Shown here piece by piece: positions 14,999-26,287 of a stretch of DNA of 64,000 nt (the stretch's first letter is position 1; every line of letters starts with the position of its first letter). Origin of the DNA: Paenibacillus brevis (GTDB taxonomy: Bacteria; Bacillota; Bacilli; Paenibacillales; Paenibacillaceae); contig NZ_JAHLQJ010000001.1 of assembly GCF_018919145.1 (NCBI RefSeq), positions 467,193-531,192 of the forward strand, read 5' to 3'. A model generated the notes under the pieces. That model was not told the origin of the DNA, ran no database searches, and worked only from the letters and a program-made list of their open reading frames with translations. The translations under genes and the position numbers were made by a program.

Positions 14999-16192
14999 AT
15001 GGAGCAAGCAAGCACGCGTGACGGCCGTTTTCGGCTGTTTCCGCAAAAGTATGGCTATTTCCCCTACCTATGGCTGGTCTATATCGCGCTGCCCATTATT
15101 AACCTCCAACAGGAGACCGGGCTGAGGCTGGCCTTGGGGTATGTGTTTATCGCCCTGTTCGTTATAACCTATCGCCAGCTCTATAATGTGACGGGGACCG
15201 CCTTCACCTGGTGGCTGATTGTACAAATGGCCCTAATTCTCGTGATGTGCTTGGCATATAGCCCGTTCAATCTTTATATGGGCTTTTTCACAGCCAATTT
15301 TATCGGCTGGTATAGCGATCATCGGAAGTTTAGAGTTTTTATCACCGCATTTACCGCCATGGAGCTTGGCCTGATCGCGCTGATTATCCCTAAAATGGAG
15401 CCTTTGGAACTGATCTTCACGCTCCCCTTTCTGATTCTGATGCTGGCCTCTCCCTTCGGAATCCGGTCCATGGTGCGCAAGCAGCAATTGGAGCAGGAGC
15501 TGGATATGGCGCAGCAGCAGATCAAGGAGCTCATCACCCGGGAGGAGCGGATGCGGATTGCCCGCGACCTGCATGACACGCTGGGGCATACGTTGTCCCT
15601 GATCACTTTGAAGAGTCAACTCGTGGAGAAGCTTATCGCAAAAGATCCGCTGCGCGCGCAAGCCGAGGCCAAGGAAATACAACAAACATCCAGAGCTGCC
15701 CTGCGGCAGGTACGGGAGCTTGTGTCCGATATGCGCGCTTCGAGTATTGCGGAGGGCATCGCCGAGGCACGCGAGATGCTGCGGGCAGCCGGGATTGGCT
15801 TAACCGTCGAAGGAGATCCGGAACAGATCGACGTCTCGCCGCTATCGCAAAACATTCTCAGCCTCTGCATCAAAGAAGCGATCACCAATCTGGTCAAGCA
15901 CAGTCAAGCCAGTCATTGCCGAATCAGCATCGCCAACTCTGAGTCCTGGCTTCAGATCGAGATTGAAGATAACGGTATCGGATTACCGCCAAGCGGTACG
16001 GGATCATGCGCGGACGACCCTGAAGCCGGAACGGGGACAAGCGCCGGCAACGGGCTGAAGGGAATGGCGGAGCGGCTTTCGCTGATTGAAAGCTCTCTGC
16101 GGTTCTCCAGGCCCGAGCATGGAAAAGGAACCCGCTTGACCGTACAAGTCCCGTTTGTCATTAAAGACCGGAAGGAGGAAGGAGCCGAATGA
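14999..16192 (+). CDS. DesK-like sensor histidine kinase
   Basis: The 397-residue kinase has about five membrane segments in the first 155 residues and a coiled linker (KQQLEQELDMAQQQIKEL). A HisKA_3 domain with H192 in RIARDLHDTLGHTLSLI and an ATPase domain with NLVKHSQA, EDNGIGLPP and GNGLKGMAERL follow. It resembles the membrane thermosensor DesK in layout, but the cue here may instead be the substrate of the co-transcribed exporter. No clear ribosome binding site precedes the ATG, so translation is probably coupled to the permease gene. Confidence 0.88.
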   Translation: MEQASTRDGRFRLFPQKYGYFPYLWLVYIALPIINLQQETGLRLALGYVFIALFVITYRQLYNVTGTAFTWWLIVQMALILVMCLAYSPFNLYMGFFTANFIGWYSDHRKFRVFITAFTAMELGLIALIIPKMEPLELIFTLPFLILMLASPFGIRSMVRKQQLEQELDMAQQQIKELITREERMRIARDLHDTLGHTLSLITLKSQLVEKLIAKDPLRAQAEAKEIQQTSRAALRQVRELVSDMRASSIAEGIAEAREMLRAAGIGLTVEGDPEQIDVSPLSQNILSLCIKEAITNLVKHSQASHCRISIANSESWLQIEIEDNGIGLPPSGTGSCADDPEAGTGTSAGNGLKGMAERLSLIESSLRFSRPEHGKGTRLTVQVPFVIKDRKEEGAE

Positions 16193-16791
16193 TATCCATT
16201 GTTATTGCCGAAGATCAACGGCTTCTACGGGGAGCACTTGCTTCGCTTCTGGACCTTGAAGAAGATTTGGAAGTTGTGGGACAGGCGGCGGACGGAGAAG
16301 AAGCCTTGGCTCTCATCGAGCGGCTCAAGCCGGATGTATGTCTGATGGATATTGAAATGCCTGTGCTCAGCGGATTGGATGTAGCCGAGAAGCTTAAGGC
16401 GCGGAGTGAACTCTGCAAGATCATCATACTGACGACCTTTGCCAGACCGGGGTACTTTGAGCGGGCCGCCCGCTTAGGTGTTAACGGCTATCTGCTTAAG
16501 GACGAATCCAGCGATCGCCTGGCCGATGCCATCCGCCGGGTCATGGCGGGACATATCGAAGTCGCCCCCGAACTAGTCTTTGGCAGTCTGCGGGAAGAGA
16601 ATCCCCTCACTCCAAGAGAGCAGGAGATTCTGAAGCTCGCGGCAGCAGGCAATCGCGCTGGAGAGATCGCCAAGCAGCTGCATTTGTCCAGCGGAACGGT
16701 GCGCAATTACATTTCGGAAATTCTGGGCAAGCTGGACGCCAAAAGCCGGATCGAAGCGATCCGGCGGGCAGAGGACAAGGGCTGGATGTGA
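16189..16791 (+). CDS. NarL/DesR-family response regulator
   Basis: The 200-residue protein has a receiver with D54 in VCLMDIEMPVLSGLD and a LuxR-type HTH (LTPREQEILKLAAAGNRAGEIAKQLHLSSGTVRNYISEILGKL). The start overlaps the kinase stop (ATGA). It probably binds the TGTCAT dyad upstream of its own operon. Confidence 0.9.
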   Translation: MISIVIAEDQRLLRGALASLLDLEEDLEVVGQAADGEEALALIERLKPDVCLMDIEMPVLSGLDVAEKLKARSELCKIIILTTFARPGYFERAARLGVNGYLLKDESSDRLADAIRRVMAGHIEVAPELVFGSLREENPLTPREQEILKLAAAGNRAGEIAKQLHLSSGTVRNYISEILGKLDAKSRIEAIRRAEDKGWM

Positions 16792-16810
16792 CAGCTCTTG
16801 TCTTTTTATT
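16774..16810 (+). terminator. Terminator overlapping the response-regulator 3' end
   Basis: GACAAGGGCT (16774-16783) pairs with AGCTCTTGTC (16793-16802, one G-U pair) and is followed by TTTTTATTTTATT. The stem spans the stop codon, so the 19-base gap to the convergent TPR gene still holds a full terminator. Confidence 0.78.
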
Positions 16811-18574
16811 TTATTGGACGAACGGAAAGGTCGGCTTCAATCGTTTCTTGACCGCACATACCTCATCAATCCGTTCTACATAACGCCGTATCAGCGATGC
16901 GGTAATATCATAGCGTTCGGCCAGCACTTTATAGGTTAGCGGAAGATTGTGAAGCTTCGCGACCAAATATTCCAGCGCAGCCGCCCAGCCTTCAAGATGC
17001 TTGATCTCCGGCACATCCGGGTACATGGAGTCCAGGAATTCTATCCATAGGGCCTTCAAATCCTGCAATTGCTCTGTATTATAATCTTCTTTCGTTTGCA
17101 GGGACACCAGATCGAGCACCGCCTGCCATTCGACCTTCCAGACCGGCAGCCTGTGAGCTTCACCTTGTAATGCACCGGCCAGCTCACGTTCTCCCTTGGA
17201 GGCCGCACATTCCTGCTCGGCACTCCAGTTGCGAAGCACAAATTGGGCGGTCTCTTTCAGCTGAGGATCCTCGTCAGGATTCTGCAAGAAAGCCCGCAGC
17301 TCCAATTCCGCCTCATGATCGGCAATATGCCGAAAGGCTTCAATCACTTGCAGCTTTACTTTATCCTCACCATGCCGCAGCGCCCAGAAGCAGGACGCCC
17401 GAACGAGCGGATTCGCAAGCAAGTCTTCTGTAAGCCCCTCCTCCGAGCCTTCCCAATGCCTCATTTGCTCCTCGAAGGGTAATTGATACTGGTAACTGAT
17501 CACGGGTATAGAGGCTCTGCTTGTCCCCTTCTCTTCTTCGGCACGGCCCAGTTCTTCCTGATATATCGACATCCACTCCAGGTAATAAGCAGCAACCTTG
17601 GAGGCCGGATCAAGGCTCTTCGCTTGCCGCCACAGCTTCTCCGCAGCCTGGAATCTTCCCGTATAGAAGGCAGCGGTAGCTGCATAGTGGTACAAAGACG
17701 GCTCAGGAACGATATCATCCTCCCGGAGCAAACGGAGGAAGTGATTGTAGGCTGCTTCATGGTCTCCGAGAATCCCCATCGTCGTAGCCAGCTTAAACAC
17801 ATGCTCCTGGTGAAAGGGAACGATTTTCCCCAAACGCACCGAAAGTGCATCCATTGCTTCTTGGTCACCTACATGTTGACTGAAAATCGCCAGATTGCAG
17901 AGCGCATGCAAATTTCCCGGCTCCTGCTGCAGCACCTCTTCCACCATATCCAGCGCTTTTTGAAACCGGCCCAGGTAGTAATAACCCAGCGCCAGATTAT
18001 TACGGGCGGAATGAAAGTCCGGCTGCTTCTCCACGATCTCCTCCAGCAGCTTGACGGCTTGAACAAACTTGCCTTCCTCCAGCCACAAACGCGCGCGGTC
18101 ATGCTCGACCACGCCTTCCATGGCTTTAATACTCGTTACCTTCATCGGACGCTCCAATTCGAATTGAAGCAAGTCCATCATCTCTTCCGCTTCCTCCAGA
18201 AACTGGCCGCTGGCATCCCTCTCCAGATATGTGACCAGTGCCTGCTCCGCCGCTTCAAACATATTCATATTCGCATAATTATTAGCCATATAAAAATAGC
18301 ATTCTGTCATGTTCGGATCGATCTCATCCAGGACGGTGGAAAGGGCCGCATTCGAAGCCTCAAAGTCCCCCATCTCGGACAAAATCCCAGCCAGATTGCA
18401 ATGATTTACCGGGTTCTGCGGCTCATACTCCGCCGCTTTGCGAAAATACTTTAATGCCTTATCATAGTGGCGACGGTCCAGTGAAGAGACTGCCCGTTCA
18501 AAGAAAAAGCCCGCATCCATCTCAAGCGGAAGCACTTTCCCCTCCTGCTGATCCGGTTCGCTATATTCTTTCAA
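16811..18574 (-). CDS. Cytoplasmic TPR-repeat protein, YvcD-like
   Basis: TTG at 18574 is chosen because TAGGAGG lies eight bases upstream; a GTG three codons earlier lies inside that site. The 587-residue product has consecutive TPRs (ALKYFRKAAEYEPQNPVNHCNLAGILSEMGDFEAS, then about 150-330). A conserved C-terminal helical region ends with an HTH-like segment (LTYKVLAERYDITASLIRRYVERI). In B. subtilis the TPR gene yvcD sits between the his operon and trxB, the same relative order as here. Its biochemical role is unknown. Confidence 0.82.
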   Translation of the reverse strand: MKEYSEPDQQEGKVLPLEMDAGFFFERAVSSLDRRHYDKALKYFRKAAEYEPQNPVNHCNLAGILSEMGDFEASNAALSTVLDEIDPNMTECYFYMANNYANMNMFEAAEQALVTYLERDASGQFLEEAEEMMDLLQFELERPMKVTSIKAMEGVVEHDRARLWLEEGKFVQAVKLLEEIVEKQPDFHSARNNLALGYYYLGRFQKALDMVEEVLQQEPGNLHALCNLAIFSQHVGDQEAMDALSVRLGKIVPFHQEHVFKLATTMGILGDHEAAYNHFLRLLREDDIVPEPSLYHYAATAAFYTGRFQAAEKLWRQAKSLDPASKVAAYYLEWMSIYQEELGRAEEEKGTSRASIPVISYQYQLPFEEQMRHWEGSEEGLTEDLLANPLVRASCFWALRHGEDKVKLQVIEAFRHIADHEAELELRAFLQNPDEDPQLKETAQFVLRNWSAEQECAASKGERELAGALQGEAHRLPVWKVEWQAVLDLVSLQTKEDYNTEQLQDLKALWIEFLDSMYPDVPEIKHLEGWAAALEYLVAKLHNLPLTYKVLAERYDITASLIRRYVERIDEVCAVKKRLKPTFPFVQ

Positions 18575-18649
18575 ACAAGGCACCTCCTATCTACCATCAA
18601 GTCTATTCTATATAAGTCTAAACTTATGAGATGTACGTAATGGGGCAAC

Positions 18650-18767
18650 GTGTGATGTGTTCTTTCGATCGCTGTTGTTCACGGATTTCTCTGATTAAAC
18701 TAAGCCATGATGAGTAGAAATCCGATCGCAAAGGCGAACGCTAACGCTTCTACAGTACACATCACAC
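18650..18767. repeat. 118-bp imperfect palindromic element in a 436-bp gene-free gap
   Basis: Outer arms GTGTGATGTGT (18650-18660) and ACACATCACAC (18757-18767) match perfectly. So do inner arms CGGATTTCT (18682-18690) and AGAAATCCG (18716-18724). The layout is that of a small MITE-like or REP-like element; GGATTTCT/AGAAATCC elements are recalled as frequent in Paenibacillus. The remainder of 18575-19010 holds only the terminator near 18.93 kb, and I see no gene in it. Confidence 0.65.
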
Positions 18768-18910
18768 TTATGCCCTTTATACGTAACAATCAATAATCAA
18801 ACTTATGATAGTATGCCTAAGCAACTTAAAGAAGCTCTCAGCTCTACCTTACAGTATACCATAGCGGTAGCTGTCGTCCTATGTAAAATACAGGTGTAAT
18901 TGAAGTGGTA

Positions 18911-18951
18911 AAAAAGAAAAGAGACTTTCTCGCAGAGGAGAAAATCTCTTT
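18911..18951 (-). terminator. Rho-independent terminator of the flavoprotein gene
   Basis: Read on the minus strand, AAAGAGATTTTCTC pairs with GAGAAAGTCTCTTT around a six-base loop and is followed by TCTTTTTT. It lies 60 bases beyond the stop of the gene at 19011. Confidence 0.8.
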
Positions 18952-19010
18952 GTAGATTCCTATTTGATGTTGTGCAGATTACATTTTCTATCACAGCTTG
19001 TACGGCTGAA

Positions 19011-20918
<1,908 letters not shown>

Positions 20919-21032
20919 CTATTATAAGGCAGGTGCAGTCACAAGTATTTGCACGATTCAGATGTTTTTTATCTTTTTCGGGCTATATTCCGGACAAGCC
21001 GCCATTTGAAATACAAGGAGCTGATAAGCACG

Positions 21033-22652
21033 GTGAACTCTATACAGAAAAAGCTCTTATTGTATGCGGGCAGTTGCTTTACGCTGCTGTTTCTTGCCCT
21101 GCTGGTTACGATTTATATGGAGATGAATCATACGGTAATTCCCTTGAACAAAAGCTTGACCCAGCAAGTGCTGGACGCCCGCAGCGACCAAATCAATTAT
21201 TGGTTTAATCAAAGAATTGGCGAAATTAATACGCTGGCTGCTCTAGCCTCTGACCATCAGTGGTCCAGGGAGCAGCTTCTGCAAGAAACGCGCAGGCTGG
21301 AGAGACGAAAGCAGGAAGAATATGAATCGATTCGCGTCGTGGATATTCATGCCTTCTCCTGGGGAATAGAGGACAAACCCTTCTCGATTTTAAATCGTCC
21401 CTACTATCAGCACCTTATCGAATCCAGAGCCGACTATGTAGTCAGTCATCCGATTGTGTCCAAAGCAAACGGCGTAGAAATTGTTGTTATTCTCTATCGA
21501 ATTCAACCCTTGAAGAATGAAGAAGCGGCCTACATTGCCGCTGGCGTATCGCTAGAGAAAATGAAGGAAATTGCAGAGGATATTTCCCTGTACGACCAGC
21601 TTGGCAAGCTGATTGTAGGTGGAAGCGACGAGCCGGAGCAGCAGGCGACGACCTGCAACCATAGCGAGGAATGCAATGGAATCAGTGTGTTCGAAGCCCC
21701 GATTGATAGTGTAAAGGGATGGAAAATCGTACTCGAGGTGCCGGATTCCGAGCTGTCTCTGGCTGTCGTTAGAACTCAGCGAACGGCTCTGATCGTAGGC
21801 TGTCTGCTTGGCCTGATATTCATTTTATTGCTAATGATGCTGCTTACGTCTATTATTCGTCCCATTCAAGCACTCCGTCAGGTGATGAAGAACGTGCAGC
21901 AGGGCAATCAGCATATACGCGCAGATGAATCACGAAGAGATGAAATTGGCGACCTGGCCCATAGCTTCAATGAAATGCTTGTACAACTTTATCGTTCCGA
22001 GCAAGAAAAGCAAGAAATTGAGCTCAAGCTGGTGCATGAACAAATCAAGCCGCATTTTTTGTACAACACCCTGGATACGATCCAATGGATGGCCGGAGAA
22101 TACGGAGCTGATAATATCGTTGAGATGGTAGAGGCGCTCAGCACATACTTCAGACTGAGCCTTGGTCATGGAGAGACGTATATCTCGCTGGAGCAGGAAC
22201 TGTACCATGTTGAAAGCTACTTGCAAATTCAATGTGTGCGGTATGAGGAAATTCTCGATTATGAGCTGAGTTATGAAGAAGAGATTTCACAATTCCAGGT
22301 CATTCGGTTCATGCTTCAGCCGCTAGTTGAGAATGCCATCTATCATGGCATTAAGCCGCTGGAAGGCCGACGATGCACGATCTCAATCCAGGCCTGCTCC
22401 ACGGGAGATCAGCTTGTAATTTATGTGAGAAATAACGGGCTGCCGATCCCGTCAGATAAGCTGGCCAAAATAAACCAAACGCTGGCAGAGGACAGACAAG
22501 ATACCACTGTAACCGGATTTGGCCTATACAGCGTAAATCATCGAATCAGAATGCTATATGGGGAAGGGTATGGGCTGGTGATAAGCAGCAACGAGGAGAT
22601 GACCACAATGACGATTCGCCTGCCAAAAAATGATAGAAGAGAGAGTGAGTAA
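21033..22652 (+). CDS. YesM-type sensor histidine kinase
   Basis: GTG at 21033 is chosen: AAGGAG lies 12 bases upstream and the product then starts directly with a membrane anchor. Two membrane segments (about 8-28 and 250-275) flank a Cache-like extracellular domain. HAMP, a His_kinase domain (HEQIKPHFLYNTLDTIQWMAGE) and an ATPase domain (QPLVENAIYHGIKP) follow. The partner AraC-type regulator starts one base after the stop. The divergent flavoprotein gene is a likely target, so the ligand may be the acceptor or a related dicarboxylate; this is inference. Confidence 0.9.
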   Translation: MNSIQKKLLLYAGSCFTLLFLALLVTIYMEMNHTVIPLNKSLTQQVLDARSDQINYWFNQRIGEINTLAALASDHQWSREQLLQETRRLERRKQEEYESIRVVDIHAFSWGIEDKPFSILNRPYYQHLIESRADYVVSHPIVSKANGVEIVVILYRIQPLKNEEAAYIAAGVSLEKMKEIAEDISLYDQLGKLIVGGSDEPEQQATTCNHSEECNGISVFEAPIDSVKGWKIVLEVPDSELSLAVVRTQRTALIVGCLLGLIFILLLMMLLTSIIRPIQALRQVMKNVQQGNQHIRADESRRDEIGDLAHSFNEMLVQLYRSEQEKQEIELKLVHEQIKPHFLYNTLDTIQWMAGEYGADNIVEMVEALSTYFRLSLGHGETYISLEQELYHVESYLQIQCVRYEEILDYELSYEEEISQFQVIRFMLQPLVENAIYHGIKPLEGRRCTISIQACSTGDQLVIYVRNNGLPIPSDKLAKINQTLAEDRQDTTVTGFGLYSVNHRIRMLYGEGYGLVISSNEEMTTMTIRLPKNDRRESE

Positions 22653-22653
22653 A

Positions 22654-23439
22654 ATGTGGAAAATCATGCTTGTAGATGACGAAACCATTATTCGCCGCGG
22701 GTTGAGGGAGTTCATTGAAAGCAGTCACTCCCCCTTCACTGTCGTTGCAGAAGCCAAAAATGCAGGGGAAGCTTTGCAGCAATTGGAGCAGTTGCCTGCT
22801 CATGTCTGCTTCATTGATATTAATATGCCGAATATGAACGGACTCGATCTAATCAGCTTATTGCACAAGCGGTTCCCTTCGATGGTGGTGGTCATTATCA
22901 GCGGATATGACAATTTTGAATATGCGCGACAAGCCGTGCAGCTGCAGGCCTTTGACTATGTCCTGAAGCCAGTCCCCAAGAGTGATCTGGAACAGCTTCT
23001 ATATCGCCTGGATACTCATCTGCAGCAGAAATTTCCGGATCAGTCCCATACAAAAACATCACAGGATAAGCCCCTTCCCCACTGCAATATCTCCGGCGGT
23101 GACAGCACACTCTTGATCCACAAAGTAACGGAATATATCAACGATCATTATCAGGATCCCGAGCTAACCATCACTAGAGTAGCCGACTTATTTCATATGA
23201 ATCCAACCTACCTCAGCAAGCGGATGAAGCAGGAGACCGGGCTCTCCTTTCTGGATTATGTAACCAGGCTAAGAATAGCCAAGGCCAAAGAGGTATTGGA
23301 CGATGCAGCCTCCAATATTAAAATAAACAGCCTCGCCACCAAGGTAGGTTATAAGAGCCAATACTATTTTAGCCGAGTGTTCAAAAATAAGGTCGGGCTG
23401 TCTCCGTTGGAGTATAAAAATAGGGGAATAGATGCATAA
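22654..23439 (+). CDS. YesN/AraC-type response regulator
   Basis: The receiver has D8-D9 and phospho-acceptor D55 in VCFIDINMPNMNGLD. A C-terminal AraC double HTH (VADLFHMNPTYLSKRMKQETGLSFLDYV and INSLATKVGYKSQYYFSRVFKNKVGLSP) follows. ATG at 22654 immediately follows the kinase stop; an upstream in-frame ATG at 22630 would overlap the kinase. Confidence 0.9.
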   Translation: MWKIMLVDDETIIRRGLREFIESSHSPFTVVAEAKNAGEALQQLEQLPAHVCFIDINMPNMNGLDLISLLHKRFPSMVVVIISGYDNFEYARQAVQLQAFDYVLKPVPKSDLEQLLYRLDTHLQQKFPDQSHTKTSQDKPLPHCNISGGDSTLLIHKVTEYINDHYQDPELTITRVADLFHMNPTYLSKRMKQETGLSFLDYVTRLRIAKAKEVLDDAASNIKINSLATKVGYKSQYYFSRVFKNKVGLSPLEYKNRGIDA

Positions 23440-23473
23440 GGGCTACATTTTCACGGTATGAATTGACAAGAAA

Positions 23474-23515
23474 GCCCCGAATGCTAGGCTGAGTGTCAGC
23501 ATTCGGGACTTTTTG
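23474..23515. terminator. Terminator between convergent genes
   Basis: CCCGAATGCT (23476-23485) pairs with AGCATTCGGG (23498-23507), followed by ACTTTTTG on the plus strand and GCTTTCTT on the minus strand. Confidence 0.82.
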
Positions 23516-23563
23516 AAAATTTCACTATATTTTTATTTCCGTAATCACTGTTATCGGTTCAAA

Positions 23564-25903
23564 TTAATGCGCTTCCGGGTCATAATCCGGAATTTCCGGA
23601 GTGCTAGTTCCGGTATTATACGAGTTAACCTCGAAAGTCAGAATCTTGTCATAGAAAACATAGTCTTTCCGGGCTACAAATGGTCCCTTGTTGTTATCGT
23701 GCTTATCGAAAGCAAACATTACATTACCGGACCCATTTGCCCGTCCTTCATACCAGTTAATAAAGGCGTTCACTTCTGCCATCGACAGGTCATACTCTCT
23801 ATCAATGCCATTGATCAAGATAATACGAAGCAACGCTTTTTCTCCTGTCTGACCTTCACCTGGATTTGGCGGATTCACAACATCGCTGCCTTTTGGAGTC
23901 GCAGATGCCTCATTTGAATTTTGGCCTTCACCAACTGCATTGACTGCCGACACGACGTAATAATAAGTAGTGCCATTAACAACATTTGTATCCGTGTAAC
24001 TATATGTTCCGCTTGTAACTGTACCGATCGTCGTATACGTACCTCCAGGTATCGTTGAACGCTTTACATGGAACTCTGTAACTGAGCTATCGGAGTTGCT
24101 CCAATTCAATACAACTTGCTTATTTCCTGCAGTTGCCGTTAAGTTCAATGGCTTCTCGGGAAGGACTTCTCCACCTTTTCCGAAAACGTTCCATTCGTAT
24201 ACTCTTGAATTTGCTCCAGTGTATTTCAGTGCCACAACCGAAACCGCCTCAACTGGGGCTGGTAGTAACTGAACTTGGTCGCTTTTTGTTATAGCATACT
24301 GCTCTAATAAGTTGTTATTGCTATCGTAGAATTCAACTACTACATTATTGGTAAACTTAGCAACAACTGACGTAATCTCTACAGGACTTGTAAAAGTATA
24401 CCACATGAAGTCCCCATTGGTTAGCAATGTATTTGTACTTGTATTATTATCTGTTACTTCTCGTGACGTACTAGTTGCTGTTGTTATCGTCTTACCCACT
24501 TGAAGTGTCTTCCAATCCAGCAATCCACCTGTGAACATTGTTGCATCTGGTCTGATGCTCTTCTCTCCAGAGTTGATGCTTTCTCCTGCTTGATTTACTG
24601 CAGAGACTACATAGTAATAAGTAGTTCCGTTTACTACAGAGACATCTGTATAGGTCAAGCCTTTAACAGTAGCGAGCAAATTATAAGGCCCGCCTGGAGA
24701 TGTTGCACGTTTTACATTGTATGATTCTGCTCCTGTACGTGCCCATTCTATTTTCGCTACTTGATCTCCACCTTGAATCCAATTGATGGTAGTTGGTAAA
24801 GGAGCTGTTGTTGGGTTCGTAAATACATTCCATTCGTATACCCTCGAATTTGCCCCTGTGTATTTCAGTGCAACTGTTGAAACCCCTTGTACCACTGTTG
24901 GAAGCATTTGTGTTCCATCATTATTTAATAATTCATATCGCTGTAACAGGTTATTATTGCTATCGTAAAATTCAACTGCCACCGTGTTGGTGAATTTTGC
25001 GGCTATTGCTGAAATATCCATTGGTGATGCAAAAGTATACCATATGAAGTCTCCATTGGTTAGCAATGTATTTGTACTTGTATTATTATCTGTTACTTCT
25101 CGTGACGTACTAGTTGCTGTTGTTATCGTCTTACCCACTTGAAGTGTCTTCCAATCCAATAATCCACCTGTATAATTACTTATGTCTGGCTTGATGCTCT
25201 TCTCTCCAGAGTTGATGCTTTCTCCTGCTTGATTTACTGCAGAGACTACATAGTAATATGTGGTTCCATTTACTACAGATATATCTGTATAGGCTAAATC
25301 TTTAATGGTAGCGAGCAAATTATAAGGCCCGCCTGGAGATGTTGCACGTTTTACATTGTATGATTCTGCTCCTGTACGTGCCCATTCTATTTTCGCTACT
25401 TGATCTCCACCTTGAATCCAATTAATTGTAGTTGGATTGGGAGCTGTTAATGGCGCTGAGAATACATTCCATTCAAATACCCTTGTACCGCCAGAAATAT
25501 TTTTTAGTGCAACAATCGAAACTCCTTGTACTTTTGAAGGGAGTAATTGAACCCCATCATTATTTAAAAATTCATATCTTTGTAATAAAGTATAGTTATC
25601 ATCATAAAATTCCACTGCCAGAACATTATTGAATTTTCCAGCCACTGCTGAAATCTCCACCGGAGAAGCAAAGGTATACCATCCAACATTTCCACTTTGG
25701 AGATTAAAATAAGTGGCTATATCTCCATCGGTTATCTGAGTAGCTGCACTAGTAGACTGTCCAACGGTACTACCGATTTGAATTTGTTCCCCATCTAGCA
25801 ACCCCCCATCGAATTGAGAAGCTGCCTGTGCAGATAGCACATTAAAAAACAGTGAGCTAAAAATAATAGAAAAAGTCAGCAAAATACGATTAAACTGTTT
25901 CAA
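23564..25903 (-). CDS. Secreted protein with alternating discoidin-like and FN3 modules
   Basis: TTG at 25903 has GGAGAGGG upstream; 779 residues. A Sec signal peptide (about 1-28, ending AQAA) precedes three units. Each unit combines a roughly 120-residue beta module (GGLLDWKTLQVGKTITTATSTSREVTD..ITNGD..WYTFASP.., resembling F5/8-type lectin-like folds) with an FN3 domain (VKRATSPGGPYN..VNGTTYYYVVSAVN). A unique C-terminal domain (LLRIILINGIDREYDLSMAEVNAFINWYEGR) follows. No anchor is seen, so it is probably released. The gene is visibly more AT-rich than its neighbours, which suggests acquisition. The role may be polysaccharide or surface binding. Confidence 0.85.
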   Translation of the reverse strand: MKQFNRILLTFSIIFSSLFFNVLSAQAASQFDGGLLDGEQIQIGSTVGQSTSAATQITDGDIATYFNLQSGNVGWYTFASPVEISAVAGKFNNVLAVEFYDDNYTLLQRYEFLNNDGVQLLPSKVQGVSIVALKNISGGTRVFEWNVFSAPLTAPNPTTINWIQGGDQVAKIEWARTGAESYNVKRATSPGGPYNLLATIKDLAYTDISVVNGTTYYYVVSAVNQAGESINSGEKSIKPDISNYTGGLLDWKTLQVGKTITTATSTSREVTDNNTSTNTLLTNGDFIWYTFASPMDISAIAAKFTNTVAVEFYDSNNNLLQRYELLNNDGTQMLPTVVQGVSTVALKYTGANSRVYEWNVFTNPTTAPLPTTINWIQGGDQVAKIEWARTGAESYNVKRATSPGGPYNLLATVKGLTYTDVSVVNGTTYYYVVSAVNQAGESINSGEKSIRPDATMFTGGLLDWKTLQVGKTITTATSTSREVTDNNTSTNTLLTNGDFMWYTFTSPVEITSVVAKFTNNVVVEFYDSNNNLLEQYAITKSDQVQLLPAPVEAVSVVALKYTGANSRVYEWNVFGKGGEVLPEKPLNLTATAGNKQVVLNWSNSDSSVTEFHVKRSTIPGGTYTTIGTVTSGTYSYTDTNVVNGTTYYYVVSAVNAVGEGQNSNEASATPKGSDVVNPPNPGEGQTGEKALLRIILINGIDREYDLSMAEVNAFINWYEGRANGSGNVMFAFDKHDNNKGPFVARKDYVFYDKILTFEVNSYNTGTSTPEIPDYDPEAH
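24390..25680 (-). repeat. Two near-identical 639-bp tandem units in the FN3 gene
   Basis: The stretches around 24400-24800 and 25040-25440 are almost identical, with a 639-bp (213-codon) period. For example, CCATTGGTTAGCAATG occurs at 24414 and 25053. The period equals one beta-module plus FN3 unit. This indicates recent unit duplication. Confidence 0.85.
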
Positions 25904-26214
25904 ATTTTACCCTCTCCTAGTATGTATTTGGAAATCACAAACAGCAATATATCACCCTAATTAGTGTTTGTACATGAAATTAATTCTTTTTTAGTAAAAT
26001 AATGATATTAATCATAGAATGCTCATAAATTAAAGGTCATTTAAGAAATTAAACGGAGATTTTCACTTTATGAGAAGTCTAAATCTCAATAAAAGACGCC
26101 TTCCGCCTCAATCCCATTGGTGAAAAGCGTCTTTTATTTACTCAAATGAGTCTATCCCCAGCCTGCACTATAGTTCAACATTGTCATGATACTCGGGACT
26201 GAGTTTACGTCAAA
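25904..26214. other. Gene-free AT-rich gap with an orphan hairpin
   Basis: No gene is seen. AATAAAAGACGC (26088-26099) pairs perfectly with GCGTCTTTTATT (26127-26138), a terminator-like hairpin with no gene ending at it. A plausible minus-strand promoter for the FN3 gene (TGTACA, 17-base spacer, TATATT) lies near 25945-25975. Confidence 0.5.
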
Positions 26215-26244
26215 TTGACTCGCCAGAAGAAACTAAACTATAAT
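26215..26244 (+). promoter_or_regulatory. SigmaA promoter of the marR operon
   Basis: TTGACT (26215-26220), an 18-base spacer and a perfect TATAAT (26239-26244) lie 43 bases before the start codon. Confidence 0.8.
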
Positions 26245-26267
26245 AATCGCTAATAGTGTTAGCGATT
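26245..26267 (+). promoter_or_regulatory. MarR-type operator
   Basis: A perfect 9-5-9 palindrome AATCGCTAA-TAGTG-TTAGCGATT begins at the base after the -10 box, so a bound repressor would block transcription. Placement and symmetry fit autorepression by the MarR protein encoded just downstream. Confidence 0.75.
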
Positions 26268-26287
26268 TACTTGAAGGAGGTCGAACA

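Noticed and set aside
17483..18454. A 323-codon plus-strand open frame
   Set aside because: It is antisense to the TPR gene; its Leu/Ile/His/Arg-rich composition is that of a reverse-complement shadow.
23564..25903. CRISPR-like array suspected from repeated DNA
   Set aside because: The repeat period is 639 bp and in frame with protein modules; no short repeat-spacer pattern exists anywhere in the window.
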